Positions 45,103-54,450 of a DNA stretch of 64,000 nucleotides are shown piece after piece. Origin of the DNA: Myroides sp. WP-1 (GTDB lineage: Bacteria > Bacteroidota > Bacteroidia > Flavobacteriales > Flavobacteriaceae); the NCBI RefSeq assembly GCF_014145635.1, contig NZ_JACHTC010000014.1, positions 1 through 64,000 on the forward strand. The letters run 5' to 3'. Position numbers and translations under genes: made by a program. The notes beneath the pieces were generated by a model that did no database searches, was not told the origin of the DNA, and worked only from the letters and a program-made list of their open reading frames with translations. How positions within the stretch are numbered: the stretch's first letter is position 1; each line of letters starts with the position of its first letter.

Positions 45103-46230
45103 TTACTTATCTCCTTTCTTGGTTTTTAAGTTCACCACCACGTATTCTGATTGTGTTCCAATGCGATAGCGTCCACCCCAAATTCCCAATCCAGAACTAA
45201 TGTAATACTGTGTATTATTTTTTTTAAGATAGCCATGAGATTGTTCAAACAAATAATCTGTAATCCATGAAAAAGGCCATACTTGACCGCGATGTGTGTG
45301 TCCTGAGAATTGAAAATCTACGTGTTGTTCTGCTGCTTTTGCCAAATCATACGGTTGGTGATCCAAGACAATCTGTACTTTTGATGGATCTGGTTGTACC
45401 AAATCAACTAAAGCTTTGCGATGTGGATTGGATTTATCATCTCTTCCAATCAGCTGAAGCTGACCAATATTCACCACTTCATCTCGTAAAACCGTAATGT
45501 TTGACTGCTTCAAAAAAGCTAAACTCATTTCGACATTCGCTAAATATTCATGATTGCCCAAACACGCATAAACACCGTGCTTACTTTGGATCTCGCGAAG
45601 CAGTTCATCTAATTTATAGTACGTTAATGGCAACAGGCTGTTATCAATAATATCTCCTGCAAATAGAACGATATCTGCTTGTTGTTGATTAATAAAAGTG
45701 ATCCAACGTTTCAACTCCTTTTTACTAATCGCATGTCCTAAATGCAAATCACTCAATACTACCATCTTAACCGGTTGATCTAACGTCTTCTCCGTTTCTA
45801 AATTAAGGGTAATCACCTTTTTTCTATAATAGTTAAAATTGCCAATCAATGCAGTAATGGCTGTTCCTCCTATGATAAAAAAAGCGTGAAGTTTAGATAC
45901 AGAAACCTCCACAGGCAGTACATGGGTTAGGTATTCTCTTGTAAATAACAAAATCAATTCTCCTAATAATGTCAATAAAAACGAATAGATAATAAGCATT
46001 AACCAGCCCGTTCCTACTTTATATAGAATTGCCGCTTCAGGCACTCCTACTCGTTTTCTAAATGCAAAAAATAAAATGGGTGAAAGGATTAAAAATATCA
46101 CTCCTATAACATACATCACTTGTACGCTCCATAGTGCTTGCTCTACTAAAGGATAAACGCGAATACCTATATATATATTCGCCAAAAAATAGGCAACAAA
46201 AATGCCAACAAACAATAGTCTTCCTTTCAT
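45103..46230 (-). CDS. membrane-anchored metallophosphoesterase (YkuE/calcineurin-like)
   Basis: 375 residues. About four N-terminal membrane helices (to residue 145), then a calcineurin-like domain with the metal motifs LSDLHLGH, FAGDIIDNS, GNHEY and SGHTHRGQVWP in the normal order. Related proteins hydrolyse phosphate esters, some on UDP-sugar lipids, but the substrate is unknown. Separated from neighbours by about 100 bp on each side. Confidence 0.9.
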   Translation of the reverse strand: MKGRLLFVGIFVAYFLANIYIGIRVYPLVEQALWSVQVMYVIGVIFLILSPILFFAFRKRVGVPEAAILYKVGTGWLMLIIYSFLLTLLGELILLFTREYLTHVLPVEVSVSKLHAFFIIGGTAITALIGNFNYYRKKVITLNLETEKTLDQPVKMVVLSDLHLGHAISKKELKRWITFINQQQADIVLFAGDIIDNSLLPLTYYKLDELLREIQSKHGVYACLGNHEYLANVEMSLAFLKQSNITVLRDEVVNIGQLQLIGRDDKSNPHRKALVDLVQPDPSKVQIVLDHQPYDLAKAAEQHVDFQFSGHTHRGQVWPFSWITDYLFEQSHGYLKKNNTQYYISSGLGIWGGRYRIGTQSEYVVVNLKTKKGDK

Positions 46231-46358
46231 GTTAATATCTTATAAATTAAAGCGGTAGTAAAATTCCGTTTCGATTGTACCTTGTTAAAAGCAATAATAC
46301 AATCCTTTCTCGCTTTTCTCAGACTTCTTAACAAATAATTGACGAGGACCGGAGCTTT

Positions 46359-47105
46359 TTACACCTTTGCATCTTTTAATACCAAGCGAACACGAGTTCC
46401 TGATTCGGTAGCGTGTATGCTCAAATGTTCTTCTAAATATGCTTGTATCATTTTCATTCGTTCCTTTACCAGATACATTCCCTTAGATTCATGTGTTGAT
46501 TGCTTTGCGCGGATTTGCTGATTGCCAATTCCATTGTCAATCACCTCCAAAATAACATCCGTATTCTCCTGATAGACAAGAATACAAACTTTTGGATTAG
46601 CGATACTTTCAGGAAAGGCATGAACCAAGCTATTTTCAACAAAAGGTTGTAGTAACAAAGGAGGAATCATCACTTGATGAAGATTTAGCTGTGGATCAAT
46701 TGTCACTTCGAGTGTGACCCTTTCATCCAATCGCATATTTTCTAATTCAAAATAACCTTGAATATAGTCGATCTCCTCTTTTAAACTTACCTCTTCCACC
46801 ATAGACAAATTAAGTGTTTTGCGAATAAGTGATGCGAATCGCTCTAAATAATACAATGCTTCTTCTTCTTTATGTGCAATAATAAAGTACTGAAAAGAAC
46901 TCAAAACATTAAATATAAAATGGGTATTCAGTTGACTTCGAACCGAGAGTACTTTTAATTCAGCTACCTTTTTCTCGTAGCGCAATTGTTTATCTCGAAT
47001 CTCTTGCTGTCGTTTGATTCGCTGTATCAGGAAAATAACTAGCCCAATAACGACTAACCCCACTAAGCTAAAAAACCACCAACTATAGTAAAAAAGGAGG
47101 TTCAA
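46359..47105 (-). pseudogene. kinase half of a split propeller sensor histidine kinase
   Basis: About 248 residues read in the +1 frame relative to the 745-residue gene upstream. It opens with a membrane helix (SWWFFSLVGLVVIGLVIFLI), then a LytS-type kinase: phospho-acceptor region SQLNTHFIFNVLSS (His62; most relatives have NPHF), N-box PFVENSLVHAF, G-box DNGIG. The only start is TTG at 47105, inside the upstream gene. Skipping one T in the T6 run (47090-47095) would join the two into one protein with EPPFYYSWW across the junction, the normal layout of this class. It is thus a frameshifted part, unless recoding or slippage rejoins it. Confidence 0.75.
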
Positions 47106-49320
47106 TCGTTACCTTTAGCAACGTCTTGATCTGTACTGCGCCACTGTTGTAATCTAATACTCTAATTTCAATGGGATATTCTCCCGTATTCAAATAGCTC
47201 AAAGCCAGTGAAGGTTGCTCCAAGTCTAACCATTTTTCCGTTGGTTTTACTCGATATTGAAACCTTAATTTATCTGGGTACTTTGCTCCTAGTAATACAA
47301 AGTCTACAAAAATAGAGTTTTGATTGTAAGGTAATTCCAACTCTTTCGTGGTAGTAATTTCTCCCTGTGTCAAATCTAACTTTGTCTCATTCACTTTAAT
47401 CGAAGAGATAACAAGATTATACGCCGTTTTTTTGGGTTTAAAATACTGAAGATCTAAGGTATACAATCCGGCATCTGTTCCCAAAACTAACTGGTCATTT
47501 ACAACAGCGCTACTCTTAACATTGTAATTATCAAGTCCTTGTTCTTTATTAAACAAAAAGACTCCCTTTGGATCTACCACAGTAATCCCCTTATTTGTTC
47601 CTACAATAAGTTGATTTTTAACATGATGCAAGAACGTAATTCCATGTCCTAAAAGAGTTTCTTGTTCAATTTTGTACAGCACTTTGGGTTGTGAATCACT
47701 GACATCTAAGCAATAAATATCACCAAAATCCGTGGCTACAAAAAGTTGATTATCCTTGCCTTTCTCAAGGAATTTCAATCTATTTTCAGCAAAGATGCCC
47801 TCTTGGTACAGTGATCTAAAGCGGTTATTCTCAAAAACATATAACCCATCCAAAGCACCGGCAAGATACATTCTTCCTTTCATTTCGGCCATATCAACAA
47901 TGTCACGAGGAACAAAAGCACCATCTTCTCTGTCGAGGTAATCGTATTGAAAGGCAGCTGTATTTTTATATAAGCGAACGCCACCGTAAGGATCTGTCTC
48001 AAGCAATTGATTTTGAAAAAAGTCGAATTGATAGGTGTGAATTCCCCAATACTTCTCAATAGTCCCTTTGATATTGAGTTGAAAAAAACCAATATTTGTA
48101 CTTACCCAAATTGAATTTTGGTGAACGACAGCTTTATAAAATTGAATTTGCTCGGCAGGGATGCGATGCTCAATTTCAAAAAAATTATTCTCTCGCGTAG
48201 TGACTCCAATAAACGATTGTTTGTGCTGGAGTTGATACGCTTTGAACGTTGATTTATCGAGGGTTCGCACAATGGTATTTTGACGTACGATACACAGTCC
48301 TCTAGTTCCGAAAACATAAATTGAATCTCCTTTAAGTGCAATGGTTTCAACAGGTCCAAAACGAGGATCGAAACGCAAAGGAGAATCTAGGTCTACTTGA
48401 AACAACCCTTGTTTCTTACTGCCAACGTATAGAAATTTTCGCTTCGCATCATAAGCTAAACTATAGAGTTCAGCATTTTTGATATCGTATTGTTCATTGC
48501 GTTTTTCGATGCGTTGTCCATCCCAAGCGTAAATTCCGCCTCCTTCATTAAGTATATCTGCGCCAACCCAATACACTTGATCTTCTACTTGTTGAAAAAA
48601 ACGCGTCCCCTTTACTTTACTTTTTACTGAAGAGATTTGGCTGTGAAGCTGGTGAATTTCAACCTCGAATTTCAATCCCAAAAACAGGGTTTGTCTCTCC
48701 TTGTCAAACAACGATGCTACGACCTCTTTTTGTTCGCTCACAGGATGTAATTTTCCTTCTTCAATGCGAAATACACCATGGTTGATTGTTGTAGCAAATA
48801 CGGTACTTCCTATTTGATAAAAGCTAGAAACAGGACTTGGAGTCGTCAACGTGTTTTGTGTTGAAAAGGGCACTACTTTTTTTGTTGTAATATCAATAAT
48901 GGAAATGCCCTGAGAAGTTCCGATGTACAACTTCGAAGAACTGACAAACAAACTGTTGATACGCGTTGCCGTTAATCCGCAACTTTCATTAAACAACAGC
49001 GTTTCTTTCTTTCCTCTATACAAAATACCTTGCCCATAGCTTCCGATCCAAATTCCTTGATCCTCATCTTCTACTAGGCTTGTAATATTGGTAAACCGAC
49101 GTTGAATAGCCTCCTCATCGATGACAATTCGCCCTTGTTGACGCACACTGAGTCCTGCTCGTGATCCGATCCAAAGTACCCCATTGGTATCCATCAACAA
49201 AACTCGTATATCATTGGCTATCAACCCATCTTCAGTTGTATAGCGCTTAGTTACTGTTGTTTGGGCCCGGAGAAGAGGCATGGTTAGTCCCACGAGTAAG
49301 AACACCACCCATCGCATCAT
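47083..49320 (-). CDS. ligand-sensor propeller/Y_Y_Y part of a split sensor histidine kinase
   Basis: 745 residues with a signal peptide (MMRWVVFLLVGLTMPLLRA) and two propellers of about seven Reg_prop blades each (IRVLLMDTNGVLWIGSRAGLSV, ITSLVEDEDQGIWIGSYGQG), then a Y_Y_Y domain (LPYNQNSIFVDFVLLGAKYPDKLRFQYRV). It ends LLKVTIEPPFLL-stop, exactly where a membrane helix and kinase should follow. The kinase continues in another frame (see 46359-47105). It overlaps the response regulator gene by 4 bp. The sensed ligand is unknown. Confidence 0.85.
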   Translation of the reverse strand: MMRWVVFLLVGLTMPLLRAQTTVTKRYTTEDGLIANDIRVLLMDTNGVLWIGSRAGLSVRQQGRIVIDEEAIQRRFTNITSLVEDEDQGIWIGSYGQGILYRGKKETLLFNESCGLTATRINSLFVSSSKLYIGTSQGISIIDITTKKVVPFSTQNTLTTPSPVSSFYQIGSTVFATTINHGVFRIEEGKLHPVSEQKEVVASLFDKERQTLFLGLKFEVEIHQLHSQISSVKSKVKGTRFFQQVEDQVYWVGADILNEGGGIYAWDGQRIEKRNEQYDIKNAELYSLAYDAKRKFLYVGSKKQGLFQVDLDSPLRFDPRFGPVETIALKGDSIYVFGTRGLCIVRQNTIVRTLDKSTFKAYQLQHKQSFIGVTTRENNFFEIEHRIPAEQIQFYKAVVHQNSIWVSTNIGFFQLNIKGTIEKYWGIHTYQFDFFQNQLLETDPYGGVRLYKNTAAFQYDYLDREDGAFVPRDIVDMAEMKGRMYLAGALDGLYVFENNRFRSLYQEGIFAENRLKFLEKGKDNQLFVATDFGDIYCLDVSDSQPKVLYKIEQETLLGHGITFLHHVKNQLIVGTNKGITVVDPKGVFLFNKEQGLDNYNVKSSAVVNDQLVLGTDAGLYTLDLQYFKPKKTAYNLVISSIKVNETKLDLTQGEITTTKELELPYNQNSIFVDFVLLGAKYPDKLRFQYRVKPTEKWLDLEQPSLALSYLNTGEYPIEIRVLDYNSGAVQIKTLLKVTIEPPFLL

Positions 49321-50042
49321 AGCTCAAATTCCTTAAACTCCTTCATCTTTGTTGCAGAGACAGTAATATCGTGTTTGACCTCTCGTTCATTGATGACGAT
49401 TTCGTCTTTAAAAACAATGCGGTTTGTTCCATTTTCAATATGCTTAACATGTTTCATATTTACGACATAGGAACGCCCTACTCGTCGAAATTGTCCATGC
49501 TGTAACTTTGCAGCAACAGTTCCTAATGTTTTAGATATCAAGTATTTTTGATCGTGTAGGTAGATTTCACAATAATTGTCATCCGCTTTACAATAAACAA
49601 TTGAATCAACGGGAACCACATCGCGTTTCTGATTGTTCTTGATTAATTTGATAAAAGATTGTTGCCCCTCTTTTTCGACAAATTTGTCATAGGCGATTTG
49701 CAAATTTTCAACCGCAATAGGCTTCAATAGATAGTGCAAACAGGGAAATTCATTTAAAACTTCCAATGCATACTGACTATAGGCAGTCGTAATCACTACT
49801 TCAAAAGAAAGCGGTGTTTGAAAGTAGTCAAACAAAGCCAATCCGTTCTCTTTTGGCATTTGAATGTCTAAAAAAACGAGATCAGGTGTATACTGTTCAA
49901 TCATTTTTACTGCTTCTGCGACCGACTTTGCCGTATAAAACACCAATTTGTGTTGCAGCTTAATACTGTGTTGTAAACGGTGTTTCAAAACTTCGGCAAC
50001 CTTCGTCTCGTCATCTACAATTAGAACGACTAACTCATTCAT
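49317..50042 (-). CDS. LytTR-type response regulator
   Basis: 241 residues from ATG 50042: receiver with Asp10, Asp11 and phospho-acceptor Asp59 (LVFLDIQMPKENG), then a LytTR DNA-binding domain (VPVDSIVYCKADDNYCEIYLHD ... QFRRVGRSYVVNMKHVKHI). A longer reading to 50108 would overlap the -7 element TATATTTG (50106-50113) and is rejected. It is the first gene of the two-component operon; its stop overlaps the sensor start by 4 bp. Confidence 0.93.
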   Translation of the reverse strand: MNELVVLIVDDETKVAEVLKHRLQHSIKLQHKLVFYTAKSVAEAVKMIEQYTPDLVFLDIQMPKENGLALFDYFQTPLSFEVVITTAYSQYALEVLNEFPCLHYLLKPIAVENLQIAYDKFVEKEGQQSFIKLIKNNQKRDVVPVDSIVYCKADDNYCEIYLHDQKYLISKTLGTVAAKLQHGQFRRVGRSYVVNMKHVKHIENGTNRIVFKDEIVINEREVKHDITVSATKMKEFKEFEL

Positions 50043-50105
50043 AATATAATTCGTGTAAGGTTGTAAGTTGTATTTATTCAATGCGCTACCGCTATCGAAT
50101 CGGTT

Positions 50106-50113
50106 CAAATATA
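50106..50113 (-). promoter_or_regulatory. -7 promoter element of the LytTR operon
   Basis: TATATTTG on the minus strand, 64 bp before the ATG at 50042; no -33 TTG seen. Confidence 0.6.
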
Positions 50114-50153
50114 CTATTTCACCAAGAATTCTTCTACTAAAATCAGATTATTT

Positions 50154-51758
50154 TCAACTTGACTTTTTTACCTTTTTCAAAAACAGATTATTCATGGGGT
50201 TTATACCCAATTGTTGAACATTTTTTCGGCTAAATCGAACAGCCTGATCGTAAAACAGAACCAAAACGGGCACTTCTTCTGCAAGCAAGTGGTCCATTTG
50301 TTGATAGAGTTGTTCTCTTTGGTTAGGATCGGTCACTTGAAAAGATTGCTCATACCACTGATCGTAAGTTGAATTGGCAAAAAAAGTATAGTTAGGACCA
50401 TTGGGTGCTTTATTTTTGCTGTAAAATAGAGATAGATAGTTCTCAGCATCGGGATAATCTGCAATCCAACTCCCTCTAAAGAAGGCTATTTTGCCCGAAG
50501 CCATTCCCTGTCTTAACGTCGCTGGTGGCATAACGTCAATCTCTACTGTCAAACCTATCTTTTGCCATTCTCTTTGCAAATATTCTGCGATATCGAGGTA
50601 GCCTGCGTTAGTAGATAGTGGAATTGTAATTTTGACTTGTTGATGTTCTTTTTTATAAGCGTCTACGAGAGCTTTTGCTTTGTCTACATCGTATAATTGA
50701 TCCAAGACAATATTGCCCTGCAAACCTTTAGGTATAATTCCTCCCACTTGAGCCGTTCCCATTCCACTTCTCAAGTGCTTCAACATTTTAACGCGATCAA
50801 ACCCGATGTTCAACGCTTGTCGAATGCGCTTATCACTTACAGGGCTATTTTTGTCGTCCATGTTAAAGCCCAAATACTCCGTATTGAGATAAGGACCGGT
50901 TTCCATCTGAACAACTTCCTGATACTTGGGTTGTAATTCGCCTTCAAGCGTAATTAAATCATCTTTATATGAAGGATCAAGTCCAGAAACAAAATCTAAA
51001 TTTCCCTGAATAAACTGCAAAAAAGCACTTTGTTTATCTGGTAAAAAGGTAATGGCCACAGATTCGAGATAAGGCAACTGACTTCCGTCTTGGTCTTTCT
51101 CAAAATAGTTGGGATTTCGTCTCAAGACCAACTTGACATTTTCTTCCCAAAACTTAAAATAAAAAGGCCCTGTTCCAATGGGATGCGTGCGAAAATCATG
51201 TTGAGAATCTTCGACTACTTCTTGCGGAACCACAGACGCATAGCGCATAGACAACAGTCCGAGAATTGCGGGAAAAGATTCCTTCAAATGCAGGCGAAAA
51301 ACAGTGTCATTTACCGCTTGATAGCTTTGTACTTTTTGCATAATCCACGCGCCTGGTGAAGCCGTTTGTGGATCAGTTAATCGATCTAAACTATATACAA
51401 AATCTCGTGCTGTAACGGGTCGAGTTTGAGCAGGACCAAAGGCAGGATGTGGATGAAAATACACCTCTTTACGCAAAACAAAATCATAGGTTAATCCATC
51501 AGAAGACGCCGCCCAAGACTTGGCTATATCGCCTACTATTTGCAACTGATCGTCGAGTTGGACCAATCCATTAAACAATTGATTACACGGCCAAATAACG
51601 GCCATACTACGAGCAAAAGCAGGATCAAGAGTTTGAATATTTGAATTTTCATTATAGCGAAATACCTCTCCTTTTACATTTTCTACTGTTTTCTTTTGGC
51701 AAGAAAAAAGGAGGATGGAGATACAAAGAATTGATATATAATAAATTATTGATTTCAT
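50154..51758 (-). CDS. oligopeptide-type ABC substrate-binding lipoprotein (SBP_bac_5)
   Basis: 534 residues from ATG 51758. Signal with lipobox (IISILCISILLFSC-like, Cys near residue 20), then the SBP_5 signatures NIQTLDPAFARS, VTARDFVYSLDRLTDP, HPIGTGPFYFKFW and DKRIRQALNIGFDR. It binds peptides or similar ligands for import. No permease or ATPase gene is adjacent. A longer reading from 51833 adds residues without a signal peptide and is not used. Confidence 0.9.
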   Translation of the reverse strand: MKSIIYYISILCISILLFSCQKKTVENVKGEVFRYNENSNIQTLDPAFARSMAVIWPCNQLFNGLVQLDDQLQIVGDIAKSWAASSDGLTYDFVLRKEVYFHPHPAFGPAQTRPVTARDFVYSLDRLTDPQTASPGAWIMQKVQSYQAVNDTVFRLHLKESFPAILGLLSMRYASVVPQEVVEDSQHDFRTHPIGTGPFYFKFWEENVKLVLRRNPNYFEKDQDGSQLPYLESVAITFLPDKQSAFLQFIQGNLDFVSGLDPSYKDDLITLEGELQPKYQEVVQMETGPYLNTEYLGFNMDDKNSPVSDKRIRQALNIGFDRVKMLKHLRSGMGTAQVGGIIPKGLQGNIVLDQLYDVDKAKALVDAYKKEHQQVKITIPLSTNAGYLDIAEYLQREWQKIGLTVEIDVMPPATLRQGMASGKIAFFRGSWIADYPDAENYLSLFYSKNKAPNGPNYTFFANSTYDQWYEQSFQVTDPNQREQLYQQMDHLLAEEVPVLVLFYDQAVRFSRKNVQQLGINPMNNLFLKKVKKSS

Positions 51759-51776
51759 CAAACCGAATTTTGTACG

Positions 51777-51784
51777 TAAATTTG
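51777..51784 (+). promoter_or_regulatory. -7 promoter element of mtaB
   Basis: TAAATTTG, 57 bp before the ATG at 51842. Confidence 0.6.
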
Positions 51785-51841
51785 CACGCTTTGTGACAAC
51801 AAAGAGTAAATATACTTCAAAGTTACTACTCATAGTAAAGA

Positions 51842-53167
51842 ATGATTATGGAAAATAGAAAAAAAGTAGCTTTTTACACCTTAGGATGTAAGCTAAACTT
51901 TTCTGAAACCTCAACAATAGCAAGAAGTTTCGTCGATGAAGGTTTTGATCGTGTTGAATTTGAGGATGTGGCAGACATTTATGTGATCAACACGTGTTCT
52001 GTAACCGAAAATGCAGATAAACAATTCAAACAAATAGTAAAAAAAGCGCAAAAGAAAAACGAAAAGGCCTTTATTGCCGCTGTTGGATGTTATGCGCAAT
52101 TAAAACCAGCTGAATTAGCCAATGTTGATGGGGTTGATTTAGTGCTTGGTGCTACAGAGAAATTTAAATTGACGGATTACATCAATGACCTTTCCAAAAA
52201 TGAAATGGGTCAGGTGCACTCTTGTGAGATTTCAGAAGCCGATTTTTATGTTGGTTCTTATTCAATTGGAGATCGAACACGCGCATTTTTAAAAGTGCAA
52301 GATGGATGTGACTACAAATGTACGTACTGTACGATTCCTTTGGCACGTGGTATTTCTAGAAGTGATACCATGGAAAACGTCTTAAAAAATGCAGCTGAAA
52401 TCTCAGCACAAGACATTAAGGAAATTGTACTTACAGGTGTTAACATCGGTGATTATGGAAAAGGTGAATTTGGCAATAAAAAGCACGAACACACCTTTTT
52501 AGAGTTGGTACAGGCTTTAGATCAAGTAGAGGGAATTGAGCGTTTGCGCATTTCTTCTATTGAGCCAAACTTATTGAAGAATGAAACCATCGAATTCGTT
52601 TCTAAAAGTAGAACGTTTGTTCCTCATTTTCACATTCCGTTACAATCGGGAAATAACGATATCTTAAAGAAGATGAAACGCCGTTATATGCGAGAGTTAT
52701 ATGTAGAACGCGTAGATAAAATCCGTACAGTAATGCCAGATTGTTGTATCGGAGTAGATGTAATTGTTGGTTTCCCTGGTGAAACAGATGAGAAGTTTTT
52801 AGATACATATAACTTCTTGAGCAATTTAGACATCTCCTACCTACATGTCTTTACCTATTCAGAACGCGATAATACTGAAGCGATAGCGATGGAAGGAGTT
52901 GTTCCGATGGAAGTAAGAAATAAGAGAAGTAAAATGTTGCGCGGTTTATCAGTCAAAAAACGCCGTGCCTTTTATGAGTCTCAATTAGGTAACGAAAAGA
53001 CCGTTTTATTTGAAAGCGAAAATAAAGAGGGGTATATCCACGGTTTTACAGAAAACTATGTCAAAGTAAAAACACCTTGGGATCCGGCTTTAGTCAATAC
53101 ATTACGCAAAATTAAACTAACGAAAATTGACGATGACGGTATTGTTCGATTTGATTTTCTAGATTAA
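51842..53167 (+). CDS. mtaB: tRNA (t6A37) C2-methylthiotransferase MtaB
   Basis: Radical-SAM enzyme that adds a methylthio group to t6A37 in ANN-decoding tRNAs. 441 residues: N-terminal domain with three cluster cysteines C16 (TLGCKLN), C52 (NTCSVTENADK) and C83 (GCYAQ), radical-SAM CxxxCxxC at C156, C160, C163 (GCDYKCTYCTIPLARG), and a C-terminal TRAM domain. The TLGCKLN form and length favour MtaB over MiaB. An ATG at 51848 is an alternative start. Terminator follows. Confidence 0.93.
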   Translation: MIMENRKKVAFYTLGCKLNFSETSTIARSFVDEGFDRVEFEDVADIYVINTCSVTENADKQFKQIVKKAQKKNEKAFIAAVGCYAQLKPAELANVDGVDLVLGATEKFKLTDYINDLSKNEMGQVHSCEISEADFYVGSYSIGDRTRAFLKVQDGCDYKCTYCTIPLARGISRSDTMENVLKNAAEISAQDIKEIVLTGVNIGDYGKGEFGNKKHEHTFLELVQALDQVEGIERLRISSIEPNLLKNETIEFVSKSRTFVPHFHIPLQSGNNDILKKMKRRYMRELYVERVDKIRTVMPDCCIGVDVIVGFPGETDEKFLDTYNFLSNLDISYLHVFTYSERDNTEAIAMEGVVPMEVRNKRSKMLRGLSVKKRRAFYESQLGNEKTVLFESENKEGYIHGFTENYVKVKTPWDPALVNTLRKIKLTKIDDDGIVRFDFLD

Positions 53168-53208
53168 ATAAAAAAACCTGTTTGAATTGAATTTCAAACA
53201 GGTTTTTT
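53168..53208 (+). terminator. mtaB terminator
   Basis: AAAAAACCTGTTTGAA-TTGAA-TTTCAAACAGGTTTTTTC then T-rich. Confidence 0.9.
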
Positions 53209-53275
53209 CTTTTTTTCACCCTAGTTCGGGGTATGCTGTGTGTGTTATAAGTGGGTTTTTTAAAATCTCACAGGA

Positions 53276-53557
53276 TTAAATTCTTATCCCTGGAGGAAGC
53301 ATTTCTTTGTATGTAGGATTTTTCCTAAAGAAAGAAACAATTTTTGGATGTGTAGGAACTACTCTTAATCTTTTTTCTCTAACAATATCGAGTACTCCTT
53401 TCAAAAAATCGATAGATTGTGCTTGTACACCTTCTTCGAATCCTTTTAATTTGGTAAGAAAGATCTTTCTCTCTTGAAGTGAATACTCCACACTGAGCAA
53501 TCCCTGATCGGTTTCAAGCTCGAACTGGCGAAGCAATTCATTGTCTTTAATTTCCAT
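53276..53557 (-). CDS. small GNAT-like acetyltransferase (YjdJ/COG2388 type)
   Basis: 93 residues. VEYSLQERKIFLTKLKGF, FLKGVLDIVREKRLRVVPTHPKIVSFFRKNPTYKEML match the short GNAT-related proteins of COG2388, which keep the acetyl-CoA fold in minimal form. The acceptor is unknown. Single gene. Confidence 0.75.
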   Translation of the reverse strand: MEIKDNELLRQFELETDQGLLSVEYSLQERKIFLTKLKGFEEGVQAQSIDFLKGVLDIVREKRLRVVPTHPKIVSFFRKNPTYKEMLPPGIRI

Positions 53558-53772
53558 TATACTAAATTTTTATATTTTCATGTTATGCAGAACCTCCTTT
53601 TCATAGCAACAAAAAAAGAACGGTGGCCGAATGCCCCAATTCATAACAATTACAACGTAAAAAAAATTTTAGATTGTTTATACCGCGAATACAACTAGTT
53701 TTATCGCTATATTTATCAAAGTTCGTCATTTTTTTCCAGACCACCCCCATTAAGTATGTTAATTTATTTAAA

Positions 53773-54450
53773 ATGAACAAAATACCGATTTATTTCTTTC
53801 CTGGAATGTCATCCACTTCATTAATTTTTGAACGATTGGAATGGGATACTTCACGTTTTGAATTGCATTTTTTAGAATGGTTGCCTTGTAAAAAAAACGA
53901 AGATCTAATTACGTATACGCAAAAATACATTCCGCTGATTCAACAGAAAAACCCTATCTTAGTGGGCGTATCCTTTGGCGGGATTATCGCACAAGAATTA
54001 GCTAAGCTCATTGACGTTCAAAAAATCATCATTATCTCAAGTGTGCGTTCGAATCGAGAATTTCCCAAGCGTTTTAAATGGGCAAAATACACCAGGCTCT
54101 ACAAATTGCTTCCTACTGGTGGCGTTGAGTTTATACTCCACCTGATCGCACGCTATGGCAATGAAAAACAAAAGAGACGCGTGGAATTATATAATCGCTA
54201 TTTGTCCATTCGCGATCCACATTATTTAAATTGGTGTATTCGCACCGTTTTAAACTGGGATCAAAAAGAAGACTTGAAAGGGGTAATCCATATTCATGGC
54301 ACAAAAGACGAAATTTTTCCATTTAAAAACATTCGAAGCGCGATAGAAGTAAAAGGTGGTACACATGCCATGATACTAATAAAATACAAATGGTTTAATC
54401 AAAATCTACAAAAAATTATATTAAACTCTATAAATGAAAAAGAATCTTAA
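53773..54450 (+). CDS. alpha/beta hydrolase
   Basis: 225 residues from ATG 53773, beginning MNKIPIYFFPGMSSTSLIFERL. Nucleophile elbow GVSFGG (VGVSFGGIIAQELAK), then an Asp in HGTKDEIFPF and a His in GGTHAMI for the triad. A longer reading from 53674 adds 33 hydrophobic residues upstream and looks unlikely. Its end overlaps the lytic transglycosylase start by 17 bp, so the two genes are probably co-transcribed. Confidence 0.85.
   Translation: MNKIPIYFFPGMSSTSLIFERLEWDTSRFELHFLEWLPCKKNEDLITYTQKYIPLIQQKNPILVGVSFGGIIAQELAKLIDVQKIIIISSVRSNREFPKRFKWAKYTRLYKLLPTGGVEFILHLIARYGNEKQKRRVELYNRYLSIRDPHYLNWCIRTVLNWDQKEDLKGVIHIHGTKDEIFPFKNIRSAIEVKGGTHAMILIKYKWFNQNLQKIILNSINEKES

Noticed and set aside
50043..50108. 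22-residue N-terminal extension of the LytTR regulator
   Set aside because: It would overlap the -7 promoter element at 50106-50113, and the receiver domain starts at the ATG at 50042.
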